DNA of 64,000 bases from Saposhnikovia divaricata (taxonomy: Eukaryota; Streptophyta; Magnoliopsida; Apiales; Apiaceae). Within the stretch, counting starts at the first letter, position 1. Every line of letters begins with the position of its first letter. Below the pieces are notes generated by a model that searched no databases, was not told the origin of the DNA, and saw nothing but the letters and a program-made list of their open reading frames with translations. This document shows, in pieces, positions 1-11,529 of this stretch. The stretch covers positions 204,393,148 through 204,457,147 of the forward strand of contig CM071598.1 in the NCBI GenBank assembly GCA_036435485.1. The letters run 5' to 3'. The position numbers and the translations under genes were made by a program.

Positions 1-1478
1 AAAAATCGTTTACCAAATAAAAGTGGTTTAAGAAAAAATTATTTTAGTAAAACTCATTAAATATTCTATTTTTAGGTTTGACAACAAATATGTTTCTAAA
101 ATTTAAATTAAAAAAATGTGACCACAAATCAACATATAAACAAATTCTTATTTTGCAAAGAAAAAATTTAAATTAAAAAAGTGAACTCAAATCAATAAAT
201 GAACATATTTTAAATTAGAAAGCAATTCAAACACACACAAAATAAATTTATATTAATATCTAAATATAATCCAACATAAAAACCCCTAAGATTACTCTAA
301 ACAAAAACACATAATAAACACCACACATGGCAAAAATATAAAATTAACATAAAAAATAACAATGTTCAAACAAATAAAAAAATTTAATACCACACATATT
401 TTTAAAAAAAGTTAAAAAAATGTCTTAAAAACTATAAGAAACACTATAACAAAAGATCTAAAATTTTTAAGATAATCATTAAATTACATAATCAAAAAGA
501 TTAAAAAAATTTGTTGCACGAATATAGTACCTATATGTTTTAAGTATATCATATGTAATCTAATAAAATAAAAAATCAAAAATAATTATGAAATACTAAA
601 AAATATATTAGCGTAATTAATTTTAATATAAATTATAGAAAAGCCATTTACAAGGGAAAAAAATAAATGTATATTAAAAACCACATAACATATATATTAT
701 TATCAATAAAGTAAAAGCAAACTATTAAAAATGCTATAAAGCTAATTTTACAAAAAAAAAATTATAATCAAAATTATACTAAAAAATTATTAATAAAATT
801 ACCCGTGTATCGCAAGGGTATAAAACTAGTATATTATATATGTAATATATGATCAAATTTTGATCAATTTGGTTAAAAAAAGTCTGGACAAAACATTTGG
901 GATGAAGGAAGTATAATATTTGTCATTATGCAACTTTTTTTTTTTACATACAATATGCAACTTCACTTGTCTCCCTTTATCATTCTTTGTCCAATTCGTT
1001 TTGGGTTTCTTTTTGTACATTTATCTTGACCTACTGGTAATTGGCCCATTTAATTGGAGAATTAGCCTGCTCTTAAGTTGCATATTCACTTGGCAAGTCC
1101 ATTACTTCAATTTTAGGACTGGTATGTCCATTACTTAATTGTACTTTAGCCCATTTCGTTCTGAAGACACCTCTATTATATTTGATGATTTTTTTTGGAC
1201 AAAACTTACCTTCATGCAACGCAAGATACACTATCCACGAAAGGGGTTTTTTTTTTCATTTAAAAAGTTTTCATATCTAACCGAAATACATGTATGAATG
1301 TTTTCAGAAATTTAGATAATAAAATTTTAATATTTGATTTGAGAACACTTCTCGGAAAAGAATTGTATCTTATGATTGAGGAGAAACCACTTTACATGAA
1401 ATGTTAATTCCTGGTAGAGTACCAGCAAACGTTATAGCTCACCTAAAAAACGAAAAACAGAGAAAGTAAATCATTTTA

Positions 1479-1480
<2 letters not shown>

Positions 1481-1519
<39 letters not shown>
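1481..1519. repeat. (AAT)n microsatellite
   Basis: About 13 perfect AAT units in a row, directly visible. Confidence 0.95.
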
Positions 1520-1713
1520 TTAAAAAAATATTATAGCATATACAAAATACAAATCTAACCAAAGGGATTCTATTAAATATTAAACAAAAATATATTAGTA
1601 ATTTTTGAACTTCGGTCTCAAGCGCGAGTTTAAAATAATCAAATTTAAATTAAAAAAACTATAACTTATGACATAATACTATAAAAGTATAACCTATTTT
1701 GATCTATATTCTA

Positions 1714-1832
1714 AACAACGATGATTAATCGGGATTAATCGCCGATTAATCGTCGTTCGGTACCTCTCCGAACCGGGACTAATCGGCATTAATCGGAATT
1801 AATCGTCTATTAATCGGCATTTAATCGTTGTT
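1714..1832. repeat. Inverted/direct cluster of ATTAATCG words
   Basis: About eight copies of ATTAATCG or close variants (CGATTAATCG, ACTAATCGG, TTTAATCG) sit within about 120 bp. The left edge AACAACGAT (1714-1722) is mirrored by ATCGTTGTT (1824-1832), so the block looks like a tiny inverted-repeat element or the degenerate end of a hAT-type MITE. I see no clear target duplication, so its class is open. Confidence 0.45.
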
Positions 1833-2019
1833 CAGTGCCTCTACCGATTAAGTCCGATTTCCACTTTTTATGATACTGATTTTGATGTTTAAAATCTCTC
1901 TTATATTCATATAATACTATAGCTCAGGCAATTTTATTATTGGTCATCTTTATCAACCATTTTAAACAAATACTATAAGAAATCCTTTATTATAATACCC
2001 GAGTCTACCACTTATCAGT

Positions 2020-3290
2020 TAACCAATCAGAAAACTATGAATTATTTTAGAATCAATCACAATGCATTCCTAAATTTTAGATCAATCATGTTATATTAAG
2101 AGTTTTCCTTATTTACATTCTCACCATACTTCATTAACTACGGTTAGTTAACACTTCTATAATTTAAATACAATAATGATTTTATTTAACATATCCATAA
2201 ATACATATTTTTAAATCAAAAATTATTTACTAAAAAATCACAATTTTTAATTTGAAATCAATCACGATATACTATTATATATTTTAAATTAAATTTCATA
2301 ATTAATCATTAATTAATCAACCACTCATTTAACATAAAATCAATCACAATCATATTATCATACACTATAAATAAATTTTCATAATACATGTTGTACAATT
2401 AAAACTTTTTAAATAATTATAATCTAACTCAATTATAAATCTGAAAAATCGGATTTGAAATCAGAATTGAAATAACTTGGATAAAATCCAAACCTTCAAA
2501 GACTATCATACACTATAAATATATTTTCATAATACATGTTGTACAATTAAATTTTTTTAAATAATTATAATCTAACTCAACTAAAAATCTGAAAAATCGG
2601 ATTTGAAATAACTTGAATAAAATCCATACCTTCAAAGACTCAATTGTTTTAAAAGCTCAAAAATATATTTATTCAAAATTTGTCAATAAAATTAATTATT
2701 TAATAAATATAAACCAACACTACAAAATCGGATTTGAATCATATTTTAAATAACTTGGATAAAATTCATATCTTCAAAAACTCGATTTTTTTGAAGGCTC
2801 GAAAATATATTTATTCATAATTTGTTAATAAATTTAATTAATAAATCCTTTATTATATTAAAAGTTTTATTTATTTATCATTCTTATCTTAATATATTAA
2901 CCATGATTAGTTAACAATTTTAATTTAAATATAGTAGTTACTTGATTTTACATATTCATATATTACATTTTTTTAATGTTAAAAAACAATTATAATAAAT
3001 TAGTATAAAATTAAAATCAATCAGGATTACAGTTAGATGTAGTTAGCCGATCAGAAAATTTTGAATTATGTTAGGACCAATCAGAGGTCATTCCTAATTT
3101 TAGACCAATCATATTATATTAAAAATTTTCTTGTCCTATTATATTAACCATGCTTAGTTAACAATTCTAAATAAATATAGTAGTTACTAGATTTAACATA
3201 TCTATATATTACATATTTTTTTAATATTGAAAAACAATTATAATAAATTAGTATATAATTAAAATCAATCAGGAATATACATAAATATCA
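2020..3290. repeat. Degenerate AT-rich tandem and dispersed duplications
   Basis: Several segments recur. The stretch beginning ATCATACACTATAAAT near 2357 is repeated near 2505 (period about 149 bp), with a weaker third version near 2710-2790. The stretch beginning TTAACCATGATTAGTTAAC near 2900 recurs near 3144 (period about 244 bp) through AATCAATCAGGA. The stretch CAATCAGAAAA...TTTTAGATCAATCAT near 2027 recurs near 3050. Units are diverged and AT-rich; no coding capacity. They may be a decayed satellite or a multiply duplicated noncoding element. Confidence 0.6.
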
Positions 3291-4345
3291 TATTAAGTGT
3301 AATATTCGTAAATTGTTTTCGAATAAATTTTTCGAACCTACTCGATATTTTATTTTATTTAAAAATATTTTAGAAACGATTCACTAGTATATATTTCTAA
3401 TTAGTACGTTTTATAAATTTTTAAAATTTATATATTCGAATTGTATTTAAATATTAGTATTTATTAAAAATTTGAGAAAAATAGTATTTTTAAATTTTGA
3501 GTCGTATTTATTTTAAGAAACGAAATTAGAACTTCGAAAAACGATATCTTTTTATCAATTATTTCATTAAATATAAACATAATCATTATTTTATTTTTAA
3601 ATTTTCTGCATTAATTTTTGTCTCCCATTTGTTTTTATTTAAATGTCCACTAAATTATAATCATGGAGCACTACAAATTCCATTAATTTTGTCCCCCACG
3701 TTTGTATATTATTTTTTAGAATCCCACTAACAGAAAACATGCCTCTTTTCCTGGAATGTTTCCACCATTTTATGTAGTATTATTTTAGTTCCCCAACTTT
3801 TGACTCCTTTATAATGATTAATAGAAACCGGCCAATTTTTTTTTCAAAGAAAAACACACAAACGATACACGCATAAACAGAGGAGGTAGTTTATATTTTC
3901 TGTCTTTCATTTTTTTTCTTTTCTCTATTAATTGTCTTGTTGAATTCGTGTTGAAAAATCTGGTTCATGTATGTGTGTTCGGTTCTTGTCGGGGAAGGGG
4001 GGAGAAGCGACCACCACCGTTGCGGTGGTGGTGTTTGTGGTTGTTGTTGTGGTGGGTTTGGTTTCGACTTTGGAGAGAGAGGCACGAGAGAGATTATTGT
4101 TGGTGTTGTTGAATCGGGATTGCAGTGGAGTTATAAGGATTGGCGATTGTTGTGATGGTGTCGAGAGAGTGAAGTCGAGTAGAGAGAGATTGATTTGAGA
4201 GTCAGAGAGATTAGATGAAAGATTGAGGGGATTGAGAAGGGGATGAAGTTGGGGCTATGATGATTGTTGTTGTTTGAATCGGAGGTAGAGGGGGGGAATC
4301 GACTTGGGTCGAGAGAGAAAGACGGCGGAGGGAGAGAGTTGGGAG

Positions 4346-4492
4346 AGTGAGATCGAAGAAGAGGGAGAGAGAGATACGGGGGTGGAGAAGAGAGAGAGAT
4401 AGAGAGAGAGAGACTGGGAGAGAGATAGTTGCTAGAGAGAGGGAGGGAGAGAGAGAGAGAGGGAGGGAGACAGAGAGAGAGAGAGAGAGAGA
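4346..4492. repeat. GA-rich microsatellite tract in the TR-GAG LTR
   Basis: Interrupted (GA)n/(GGGA)n purine tract. The 3' LTR copy is at 25010-25143, with a longer pure GA run. Open frames on either strand here (R/E-rich or S/L-rich) are low-complexity artefacts. The left junction of the Athila rearrangement falls in the equivalent tract of the other LTR (about 12,690). Confidence 0.9.
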
Positions 4493-6482
4493 TTGGGAAG
4501 GGAGAGTTCGAGAAATTGCAGGGGAGGGGGAGAGAGGACCACGGTGGGGCCCACAGAGGGGTGGCGTGGGGTCCACCATGGGGGAGGTGGGGCCCACGGG
4601 TAAATTCCTGTAAATGATATTAGTAGAATAATAACGAAACAATAAAGATTTCGGATTTTATGTTTTAAACAGAATTTAGATAAAAGGTTGAATATTCTTT
4701 AAAATGTGGTTTTAATAATTTAAATTGGAGTGTATTGCATAGTTAGGGAATAAAATAATTTTGTTAAATAGTTTAATTAATTAAATTGGTGATTATTTTA
4801 TTATTTTAATAAAATTATTTTGTGACCTAAATTAGTGATTTATGAATTTGAGTATAAAAGAGGGTTTAATTTATTAATTTGGAATATATTTATAGTTAGA
4901 TTATTATTTAAAATTATTATATGATTATTTATTATAATTTAGAGATTTATTGATTTTTTTATGAAAAGAGGATTAATTGAAAATAAATAGGATTAAAGAG
5001 CGATTTTTTTTAAGATTTTATATTTATTTATTTCCAAATTATTTTATTAATCAGATAAGACCAGATTTATTTAAAGACTAAAAAGGGTTTTATATTTTTT
5101 TAATTATGAGATTTAAAGGGAATATTATTTAGTGAGATTATTATTAATAATTATGGTTTTAAATTGAATAAAACTAGATTCTTGAATAATTTTGGTTCTG
5201 AGAGTTATATTAATTAAATTAGGGATTTTTCTGAGAATTTAGAAGAGATAATTAGAAGTACAATTTGGATATTTTAATCGGTAGCAATCGTTTAAGAGAT
5301 AATTAGTGATTTTCTGTTCGTGATTTATAGACTTAATAATTCGTTAATAAAAAAAAGATTTTTGGGAATAGATAGAATTAAATACAGTATTATTTTAGAG
5401 AATGATATTTATTATTGGATTATTTAATTAGTCAGATTGGGCTTTTTACCGGGATTAGTACGAAATAGCTTAATCAGGTTGTTAAAAGGTGAATGTCGGG
5501 CTAATAAAGTGAGTTTTTATTTGGTTATAGAGAATCAGAGACGTGGAGCCAGGTGAATTATCGTACTGCTGAGCACAGGCAAGTTTACTAATCCGTACTC
5601 CATTGTTCGGAGTATTTCTATTTTTTAAAAATTCATAATTATGTTGATTAAGTTTTTGATTATCAAAATCAAGTATTCTTTCGAGTGATTTATACCAGAT
5701 TTTTATCCATGCAATTTACATACATATTATTGTTGAGCTGTTATCCAGACTTATTATATCATGAGCTGTTCAAACTTATTTCATGAGTTGTTCCATATTG
5801 TTGGTACGTTTATTGAGATTCTTCATTCGAGTTATATTTAAGAGTGGGGATATATATAAAGTAAGTTATGTATACTGATATGGGTCACCTCATTTCGACT
5901 CCATAATCAGAACAGTTTTTCATAATATTTCCTCTAATCGTTTGAGAGGGAAACTATATTATGGGTGTCTATTGTTCATTGCTTCAAGGCAAAAGTGACC
6001 GGAGTAACGCACCGGCCCAACTGAGTAGTATTTAGGGTGTGATCGAAACTTCGGCACATCCTTCTATCGATAGAAAACGAGTAGTGATAATGGATTGATC
6101 ATCCATTACTTGAGTAGGCGTTATGAGCAGAAATCTAATCATTGACATCCTATCGGTTAATCGATGCCTGTGTGGTTCTGTTAACTAAGGTGTTGATCTG
6201 AGCAGTTGTTATATTATATTATCAATGGAGTAGTTTTGAGAAGTTATTGATTTATTTTCGAGTAGCATTTTGAGAAGTTGTTGAGATATATTGGAGTAGT
6301 ATTTCGAGATTTATAAGAATTTCTGAGTTGATCTCTTTTCAAAGGTAATTATATTTATAACTCTTAAAGAGTAGTAAAAACCTATTTTGAGTGAGTTGTT
6401 GTATTATATGATATCTGTATATACTTGCTGGGCATTCTTTGGCTCATTCTTGCTATTTAAATATTATTGATCAGCGGCATCT

Positions 6483-9380
6483 CACTACTACAAAAATGGC
6501 ATTAGACATCGGCTAAAAACCGATGTAAAAAAAAAACTGAAGTGATGTCTTCGCATGTGTAGAGAAAGGTGGTGGTTTTTGACATCGGTTTTTAACCGAT
6601 GTATATCCTTATTATAGACATCGGCTATAAAACGTATTCTGATGTCTTTGCATTAAGTAACCATTCAGTTTGCAATGATATTTTATTACACAAGCGATGT
6701 CTATACAGATATAAACATCGATTGTTTAAAATAATCGTTGTTAGATTAGCCTTTTTACATCGGTTACTTGTTGATCAAGTGTTGTATTACTGTCGTTTTA
6801 CATCAGTTTGGTTTTACTGTACTGATGTTATTAGACTGTTTACACATCGGTTTTCCATTAGACAGCTGTTGTAAAATGTTTTATATAACATTGGTTTTAC
6901 ATTGGTAAGCTGTTGCCAAATAAACTATAGACATCGTTTACAATGGTTACATGATGTTAATTATGGTCGAATTTATCATTCTCCCATCTGCAGTATACCA
7001 TATATAAACCAAAAAAACGAAAATCATTCTAAACACAATACCATACCAAAACCCAACTTCATATATCCAAATATTCATCAGTTATACCGATCGACAAAAA
7101 CTACAAACCATTCGACCAACCTTGTAGCTTACAATGTAGATCAACATAACGGAACGACAAACATATATGCCTCTTAGCTAGCTATAGTACAAACCAACAT
7201 ATTTATCAACTTACTGTACTCCACAGACCATAATTACTTAGTACGTACTTAACAAAATGACCGGCACGATATTGTCAAACCCAAGTATTTCCATAAACAT
7301 CTAATATTTGCCTTGAACTAACATTAAAAGACCGTGGCAGCTGGAAACCTAATCCTTCACATTTTGTCTTCGATTTGCTCAAGCGTCGTCACACGAACCT
7401 CATCAAGTTCAGCCATTGTGTAAGTCAGCCTAGTCTTGGTGGACCACTACAAATTACACAGAGCACACAGATAATAATTAGCACATATATAACTTTTCAC
7501 TTAATATTATTCAGTATTCTCCAAATTCATTAATACCTTAGGAATTAAAGTCATTTCTTCATCCTTGAGTAAATCAGCCATATAGCGCAAAACCACATAA
7601 CCGCATTCATTGCCTCCGGGCTGTTTAGGTGATCCCTAGAAATAATCCAAAATTTACAATATTGATCAGTGCTAAAAGACGAAAATAAACTTAATTGAGT
7701 GCGGAAAATACTTACAACAACATAGACGACTTTTGGAGGTTTGTTTCCCCTTCCAGTTTCCCTTCTTCTGATTTATTATCACCATCTTTGAACTGAACTT
7801 TACGAACTTTCAGCTTTTTAGGAGCCATTTATGTCCTTCAATCTGTTAAAAAAAACACTTAAACAGGTCAGTACACCGATGAAATAAAAATGCAAATTAA
7901 AACTAAATTAAACTAAATTATTGATCATTACAATATTAAGGTATAATTCGCATGGACTTCGTTTGAAATTATTGGATTCAGTTCTAGAATTCAAAATCAT
8001 GGAATTCAATTTCCATTCACATGTTTGGAGAACATGAGAATTTCATAGTACTTCATAATTTGAAATGTTATGTTACAATTCTAAAGTTGGTACTAATGTA
8101 AATATTATGGAATTAGACCAAACCCAAAATCTAAATTATTAAGATTCTCAAAAAGCTATTCAACCCAATTCAGTATATGAAACGAATTCTTAGTATACAA
8201 ACACACCATAACATTATTTGATAAAATATTCCATTATTTCTACCAAACTATACAAAACATTTTATGCTATTTTCCAATCTCAAGGCAGACGTATGTTCTG
8301 TGATTAACCCCAACTTGGATGAAAACATACTGAATATATATTGATCACATTGGTTCCTATAAATTGAAACCAAAGAATACTGATTCCTACTTATACATTT
8401 CGATTACGCCTTGAATTACATTCGCAATTGCCTAATAGTACATTCCTACTCCGAAAAGTGGTTACACAAAATGCATAATTAACAGAGCATTGGAATGAAA
8501 ATGGATACTATAATAACATACCAAGATTGAATTGACGGTGACATAAAGATATAATATACCTGACGGAGTGTGGAAGAATACAAACAACGAATGCATGTAT
8601 ATGTAACTAGTTACTTATAATCAATCCACAAGAAGAGAGAGCCACTAAATCAAACCGCCTCAATCTGTTAAAAAAAGATAAATTAACACTCAAAAACGAA
8701 AACTTTAAAATGAAGTTGAAAAATACTTACTAATTGCAAGAAATCACAGCTAGTAATTGGAGATAATCAACGTATTTGGGCACAAATTGAAGTTATAGTT
8801 CAGGTAATTGAAAATCTGGGTTCACCCATAGGGTTTGTGTAAATTAAAATCGTGTGAGAGAGAGGGTCAAGAATGAGACTGAGATTTTAGAGATTTGAGA
8901 GTTAGGGTTCTAAGATTCAAGAGAGATGTGAGTGAAAGGGTCGAGAGAGAGAGGGACGAGAGTGAGATGTGAGAGAGGGTCGAGAATGAGACTAAGATTT
9001 GAGAGATTTCAGAGTTACGGTTTTAAGATTAGAGAGAGTGAGAGAGAGAGAGAGATGAGTGAGAGAGAAAGATGAGGGTCTGAAATATTTGGGGGAAAAT
9101 ATGTTCTAAGGTGGGAAAATGATATAGGGTAAATGTTTCTAAGGCGGGGAATAAAATTTCTTAAGGGGGGAAATATTTTTTCAGAAAGGGGGGAAAAGAT
9201 AAGCGCGTGTTTTTTTTTTTTTTGAAATTTTCATTAGACATCGGTTTTTTTAACAACCGATGTCCAAAACGATGTTTAACATCGCTTTTAAAATAACTGA
9301 TGTTACAAATGTCTTTAACATCGGTGGTTTTTTAAACCGATGTAAAAGGGGTGATGTCTAATCCACATTTTCTAGTAGTG
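6483..9380. mobile_element. Non-autonomous CACTA (En/Spm) DNA transposon
   Basis: The ends are CACTACTACAAAAA on the left and TTTTCTAGTAGTG on the right, a terminal inverted repeat of about 13 bp that starts with CACTA. The flanks are TCT (6480-6482 and 9381-9383), the 3-bp duplication expected of CACTA elements. The empty site is preserved in the other LTR at 27129-27145, where GGCATCTAAAGACG is uninterrupted. Subterminal regions carry many palindromic units of the form ACATCGG-N-CCGATGT (for example around 6505-6525, 6580-6602, 9238-9268 and 9318-9345), the kind of subterminal array bound by CACTA transposases. No transposase frame is present. The interior has a Ulp1-like gene fragment and GA-rich runs near 8855-9075. 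Confidence 0.93.
7357..7828 (-). pseudogene. Captured Ulp1-like (C48) cysteine protease fragment, three exon-like blocks
   Basis: Read on the minus strand, three coding blocks are separated by two intron-like gaps with good splice signals: 7716-7828 (followed by GTAAGT), 7537-7635 (preceded by CTAG, followed by GTATTA) and 7357-7446 (preceded by TGTAG, ending in TGA). The middle block encodes KQPGGNECGYVVLRYM, which fits the C-terminal catalytic Gln...Cys-Gly region of SUMO proteases of the Ulp1/C48 family. The upstream His and Asp of the triad are not present, so this is only the tail of the domain. The ATG at 7826-7828 is not in the frame that reads PKVVYVV into the middle block, so the gene appears broken by a 1-nt shift. 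Plant DNA transposons, including CACTA and Mutator-like elements, are known to carry Ulp1 genes. Confidence 0.65.
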
Positions 9381-9735
9381 TCTAAAGACGACTCTAGCAT
9401 GGCTGACTGTGGCAAAGGGAAGTGGAAGGGCTATTAAATTCAATCCAGTAGCCTTATAGTATCGAAGGAGGTTGCAAGATGGAACGGAATTGTTAATGCT
9501 TTATTATTGTGTGTTTGGTGTGTTGTAATAATACTTCAGAGATTCTGGGAGATGAGTTTGTATTGTAATAACTATTATATTTTGAGTGCTTGTTCTAAGA
9601 CTATAACCTGTGGAATAAAAGATGGATTTTTTTTTTGAGTATTGTTGTAGATTATATTGTGAGCAAGTGTTCGAGTATTCCGCAAGAGTCGTGACGACCT
9701 GGATTCCTGTAAGGGATTTGGGGGCGTTACAGTAA

Positions 9736-9747
9736 TGGTATCAGAGC
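9736..9747 (+). promoter_or_regulatory. Primer binding site of the TR-GAG element (initiator Met tRNA)
   Basis: TGGTATCAGAGC lies four bases after the 5' LTR, complementary to the 3' end of plant initiator methionine tRNA. This is where minus-strand DNA synthesis would start. Confidence 0.9.
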
Positions 9748-10118
9748 AGTAGGTTATAAACCTTAGAACGAGAATAGAGAGGAGTTATAGTTATATAAGA
9801 GAGAGTTTAGAAGCCAAGGAATCGATAGGTATATAAATAGTAGGATCTCAAGGAATAGTTAGGGTAGAGGCATGACGGCCAATACCGATAGTAGAATCAT
9901 TTGGAACAAGAAAAGCGCATTTCCATGATTTATTTATTGGGTTTATAATGAGTATATAGAAGTATGTATACGTAAGTATATATATATATATGGATGCATA
10001 CATATCTATGTATATATACGCATGTGTACCGATATATACTGCTTTGTTTTCATAATAAACATCTCATGGATATGCAGTTTTATTGAACGAAATGAATTTT
10101 TTTTTTTATTTTTAGAAA

Positions 10119-11318
10119 ATGCCGCCAAGGAGAAATGAAGCTAACTCCAGAGAAGATGAGGCTTCTACCGGAGGGAATAACAACCAAAACAATCAAGGAC
10201 TTAACCAACTCGTAGATTTGTTGAGGCAAACCCTAGACCGTGGACATCAGGATCCTATACCCCATGTAGGGAACCAAACCGCAGCAGCTTTTAAGGCTTT
10301 TAAGTCAATCCATCCACCTGAGTTTAAAGGGTTTGGGGAACCAGTCGAGGCTAGATCGTGGCTGAAAGAGATGGAGAAATCATTTAAGATTATAGGAGTA
10401 GAAGAGGGGCAGAAGACGATCTTTGCCACCTACTTGTTGAAAGAAGAGGCGAATTATTGGTGGGAGTCTAAGGAAGCAATGGAACCTGCAGGAATAGTAA
10501 CTTGGGAAAGGTTTACTGAGTTGTTTTTGGAGAAGTATTTTCCGGAGCATATGGAGAGTAAGATGGAGATAAAGTTCTTGGAACTAAGGCAGAATAATAG
10601 GACTGTTGCTGAGTATGAGAAGGAGTTTACTGAACTATCTAGGTTTGTACCACATTTCGTAGATACTGATAAGAAGAAGGCGAGGAGGTTTCAACATGGA
10701 CTGAGACCATGGATACAAACTAGGGTGGCCGCTTTTGAGCTTACTGAGTATGTTAAAGTAGTGAATAAGGCGGAAGTAATAGAAGCAGGAAGTAATTTTG
10801 ATCCGAAGGGAAATGAAGGGAAGAAAAGAAAAGCAGAGAGTTGGGGAGGATGTCCGTCTAGTGGAACATTTCAGAACCAAAATGGTAGGAGGCCCGGGTT
10901 TCAGTCTACAAGATTTGGAGGATCCAACCGAGCAGAAAGTGCGGGTAGTGTACAAGTAGGACAGCAGGGAAACGAGAGCCAGTTTAGGCAACCAAGACCA
11001 CCACTGCAAGATTGTGAAGTGTGTGGAAAGAAGCATCCAAGAGCATGTGCAAAATCAGAAGGTAGGTGTCATAACTGTGGTCAAGAGGGGCATATTCGGG
11101 CGAATTGTCCCAGGAAGGGAGTAGTCTGCTACAAATGTGGAAAGGAGGGACATATATCTAGAGATTGTAAAGTGTCAGCAACGGGACCCGCAACATCACG
11201 ACAAAGCAGTGGAGTTATTAGCAACCAATCAACCGCCAGGGTCTTTAATATGACGTTGGCCGATGGCATGAAAGAGATGGACGAAATAGCAGGTACGCGG
11301 TTATTTAAAATATCGTAA
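10119..11318 (+). CDS. gag: Gag of the TR-GAG element (Tekay-like chromovirus origin)
   Basis: 399-residue Gag, the capsid/nucleocapsid protein that packages element RNA in cytoplasmic particles. Residues about 75-225 match the retrotransposon Gag fold (SWLKEME, YLLKEEANYWW, TWERFTELFLEKYFP, VAEYEKEFTELSRFVP). The C-terminal third carries three cysteine clusters: CEVCGKKHPRAC, then two CX2CX4HX4C knuckles, CHNCGQEGHIRANC and CYKCGKEGHISRDC. The start is the first ATG after a 371-nt leader following the primer site. The frame ends at AGTRLFKIS, just where a full Gypsy polyprotein would enter the protease; no protease, RT, RNase H or integrase follows before the polypurine tract. It is therefore a clean Gag-only element that depends on a partner for Pol. 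Intact and probably translatable. Confidence 0.92.
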   Translation: MPPRRNEANSREDEASTGGNNNQNNQGLNQLVDLLRQTLDRGHQDPIPHVGNQTAAAFKAFKSIHPPEFKGFGEPVEARSWLKEMEKSFKIIGVEEGQKTIFATYLLKEEANYWWESKEAMEPAGIVTWERFTELFLEKYFPEHMESKMEIKFLELRQNNRTVAEYEKEFTELSRFVPHFVDTDKKKARRFQHGLRPWIQTRVAAFELTEYVKVVNKAEVIEAGSNFDPKGNEGKKRKAESWGGCPSSGTFQNQNGRRPGFQSTRFGGSNRAESAGSVQVGQQGNESQFRQPRPPLQDCEVCGKKHPRACAKSEGRCHNCGQEGHIRANCPRKGVVCYKCGKEGHISRDCKVSATGPATSRQSSGVISNQSTARVFNMTLADGMKEMDEIAGTRLFKIS

Positions 11319-11513
11319 ATGTGTATATAAATGATGAGTCGGTTTTAAAATAGAGATATGATAAAATGAGATCTTAGATGGGATCGACAGTCTAGCATGA
11401 GAGTTACAATCGAAATGGGAGAGCATAAAACAGGGATGAGGGGATATTGGAAAGTAGAGTATAAGATAAGCAGCCTTAGCTATTGCCTACGTTGATTCCG
11501 AGGACGGAATCCT

Positions 11514-11529
11514 TTTAAGGAGGGAAGAC
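11514..11529 (+). promoter_or_regulatory. Polypurine tract of the TR-GAG element
   Basis: TTAAGGAGGGAAGAC directly precedes the 3' LTR start (TGTAATATTCG at 11530). The upstream words GAGGACGGAATCC resemble those before the 3' LTR in Tekay-type chromoviruses, supporting the parentage inferred from gag. Confidence 0.85.

Larger units (their letters stand above)
1..3292. other. AT-rich intergenic DNA, no gene seen
   Basis: Very AT-rich sequence with no convincing coding frame on either strand. It holds an (AAT)n microsatellite, a small cluster of ATTAATCG words and a set of degenerate tandem duplications, listed separately. It is the left flank of the TR-GAG insertion; the same kind of AT-rich DNA continues at 27490-27804 and after 40855, so these were probably contiguous before the insertions. 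Confidence 0.7.
3298..9731 (+). repeat. 5' LTR of the TR-GAG element, split by a CACTA transposon
   Basis: Starts TGTAATATTCG and ends GCGTTACA immediately before the primer binding site. It is 6434 bp as it stands, and 3533 bp once the CACTA element and one copy of its 3-bp duplication are discounted. It matches 11530-12585 plus 25003-27484. It contains a long GA-rich tract near 4346-4492. An LTR of this size, twice the internal region, is unusually long. The LTR should supply promoter and polyadenylation signals; I cannot place them with confidence. Confidence 0.9.

Noticed and set aside
4211..4642. Long open frames over the GA-rich tract (also 24909-25293 and 12363-12749)
   Set aside because: They are Ser/Leu or Arg/Glu runs imposed by (GA)n repeats inside an LTR, with no domain and no conservation beyond the DNA repeat.
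7357..7828. Ulp1-like fragment as a working gene
   Set aside because: Only the C-terminal part of the protease is present, and the ATG is out of frame with the conserved block.
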